From assembly GCF_003985145.1 (NCBI RefSeq), contig NZ_ML133522.1, positions 744,001 to 808,000 on the forward strand: a stretch of 64,000 nt of DNA, written 5' to 3'. This document shows positions 63,504 through 64,000 of the stretch, one piece after another. Under the pieces are notes generated by a model. The model was not told the DNA's origin. It searched no databases and worked only from the letters and a program-made list of their open reading frames with translations. How positions within the stretch are numbered: the first letter of the stretch is position 1; each line of letters starts with the position of its first letter. Origin of the DNA: Rhizobium anhuiense (GTDB lineage: Bacteria; Pseudomonadota; Alphaproteobacteria; Rhizobiales; Rhizobiaceae). Position numbers and translations under genes: made by a program.

Positions 63504-64000
63504 CTATTCTCCGGCTGCCCTTGTGCCATCGGCATTGAGGCCGATGATCGCCGATCTTATCGCGGGACGCCGGGCCGGCGCCACGGAAAAATGCCGGAGG
63601 CCGGCGGCGAGCAGCCCGGGCAGATAGTGCGGATCGCCGGCCATGTCGCCGCAGATGCTGACGGGCTTGCCGGCGGCAAGCTTGACCGCCTGGGCAATCA
63701 GCCGGAGCACGGCGGGTGCCGCCTTGCCGGTATCGGCTTCGCTGCTGTCGCGGGTCGAGGCGGCGAGATATTGCGTGAGATCGTTGGTGCCGAACGAGAA
63801 GAATGCTGCCGAGCCGAAGGTGTCGAGCATCAATGCGGCTGCTGGCACCTCCACCATCATGCCGATCGGCGGCATCCGGTGGGGCAAGGCACGGCGGCCG
63901 AGTCTTTCGGCTTCTTCGCGAAATATGTCCCGCATCCTGTCGATTTCGTCGGGAAAAGTCACCATCGGCAGCATCACCGACAGCCTGCCGAAGACGGCGG
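63504..64000 (-). CDS. PEP-protein phosphotransferase (PTS enzyme I), C-terminal part
   Basis: The frame is open at the right edge and encodes the last 165 residues. The PEP-binding TIM barrel shows LSVMLPMVTFPDEIDRMRDI, PPIGMMVEVPAAALMLDTFG, FFSFGTNDLTQYLAASTRD and the catalytic Cys in KPVSICGDMAGDPHYLPGLL. Enzyme I takes phosphate from PEP and passes it to HPr; in this operon it probably feeds a DhaM-type multi-phosphoryl chain for dihydroxyacetone kinase. The N-terminal domains are beyond the window. Confidence 0.92.
   Translation of the reverse strand, partial: AVFGRLSVMLPMVTFPDEIDRMRDIFREEAERLGRRALPHRMPPIGMMVEVPAAALMLDTFGSAAFFSFGTNDLTQYLAASTRDSSEADTGKAAPAVLRLIAQAVKLAAGKPVSICGDMAGDPHYLPGLLAAGLRHFSVAPARRPAIRSAIIGLNADGTRAAGE

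Overview
This window looks like chromosomal or chromid DNA of a Rhizobium-group alphaproteobacterium (Rhizobium leguminosarum/etli type). The genes are GC-rich (about 60% where I counted by hand). Two BA14K-family genes sit side by side. Palindromic intergenic repeats of the kind that litter rhizobial genomes recur between genes. GGAAAC/TGAAAC-N16-CGTT promoter motifs resemble the EcfG general stress consensus, and LysR regulators and Tat-exported proteins are common. I saw no rRNA, tRNA, CRISPR array, insertion sequence or prophage.

Layout. 1-8.3 kb: partial GNAT acetyltransferase, tandem BA14K genes, small hypotheticals, chloroperoxidase-like hydrolase, leaderless HtrA protease, tRNA-dihydrouridine synthase (dusA), cold shock protein, DUF3828 protein. 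8.5-15.4 kb: a large RTX/cadherin-like protein, GNAT, and uvrB with long extensions. 15.7-23.2 kb: tandem lipoproteins, two divergent class III cyclase genes, ankyrin + YHS pair, DUF899 protein, receiver-only response regulator, small lipoprotein. 23.3-29.6 kb: SulP transporter with a candidate structured leader RNA, LysR/NmrA divergent pair, methyltransferase, SHS-type MFS transporter. 29.9-31.3 kb: an AT-richer orphan gene for a PIN-like nuclease with a second, possibly nuclease-like, domain. 31.4-34.7 kb: DMT protein and a DUF1800-DUF1501 pair. 34.9-39.9 kb: aldo/keto reductase, LysR, and a four-gene envelope operon (alpha/beta hydrolase, carboxymuconolactone-decarboxylase-like, cytochrome P460, DUF4405) with matching T-N11-A boxes. 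40-51 kb: thioesterase, chemoreceptor, extensin-like protein, HExxH protein, ohr, DUF3095, Nudix, epoxide hydrolase, ohrR. 51.1-57.9 kb: GlxA-type regulator divergent from an amino-acid ABC operon that also carries a glutamine-amidotransferase/RidA fusion and a D-amino-acid-dehydrogenase-like flavoenzyme. 58-64 kb: siderophore-interacting reductase, Rap1a/Tai-like protein, a GntR fragment, two esterase-like hydrolases, and a PTS enzyme I / small regulator-like / DhaK operon cut by the right edge.

How the genes work together. The clearest unit is the 52.3-57.9 kb operon. It would import a nitrogen compound (SBP, ATPase, two permeases), hydrolyse a gamma-glutamyl-type amide (PuuD-like domain), oxidise an amino acid (DadA-like) and remove the reactive imine (RidA domain). 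Peroxide defence is a split regulon: ohr and ohrR lie 3.2 kb apart but share the TCCGATT-A-AATCGGA operator. The envelope redox operon at 37-39.9 kb is probably controlled by the adjacent LysR. The nuclease gene at 29.93 kb is the best candidate for a horizontally acquired, possibly defensive, single-gene system; that function is inferred, not shown.
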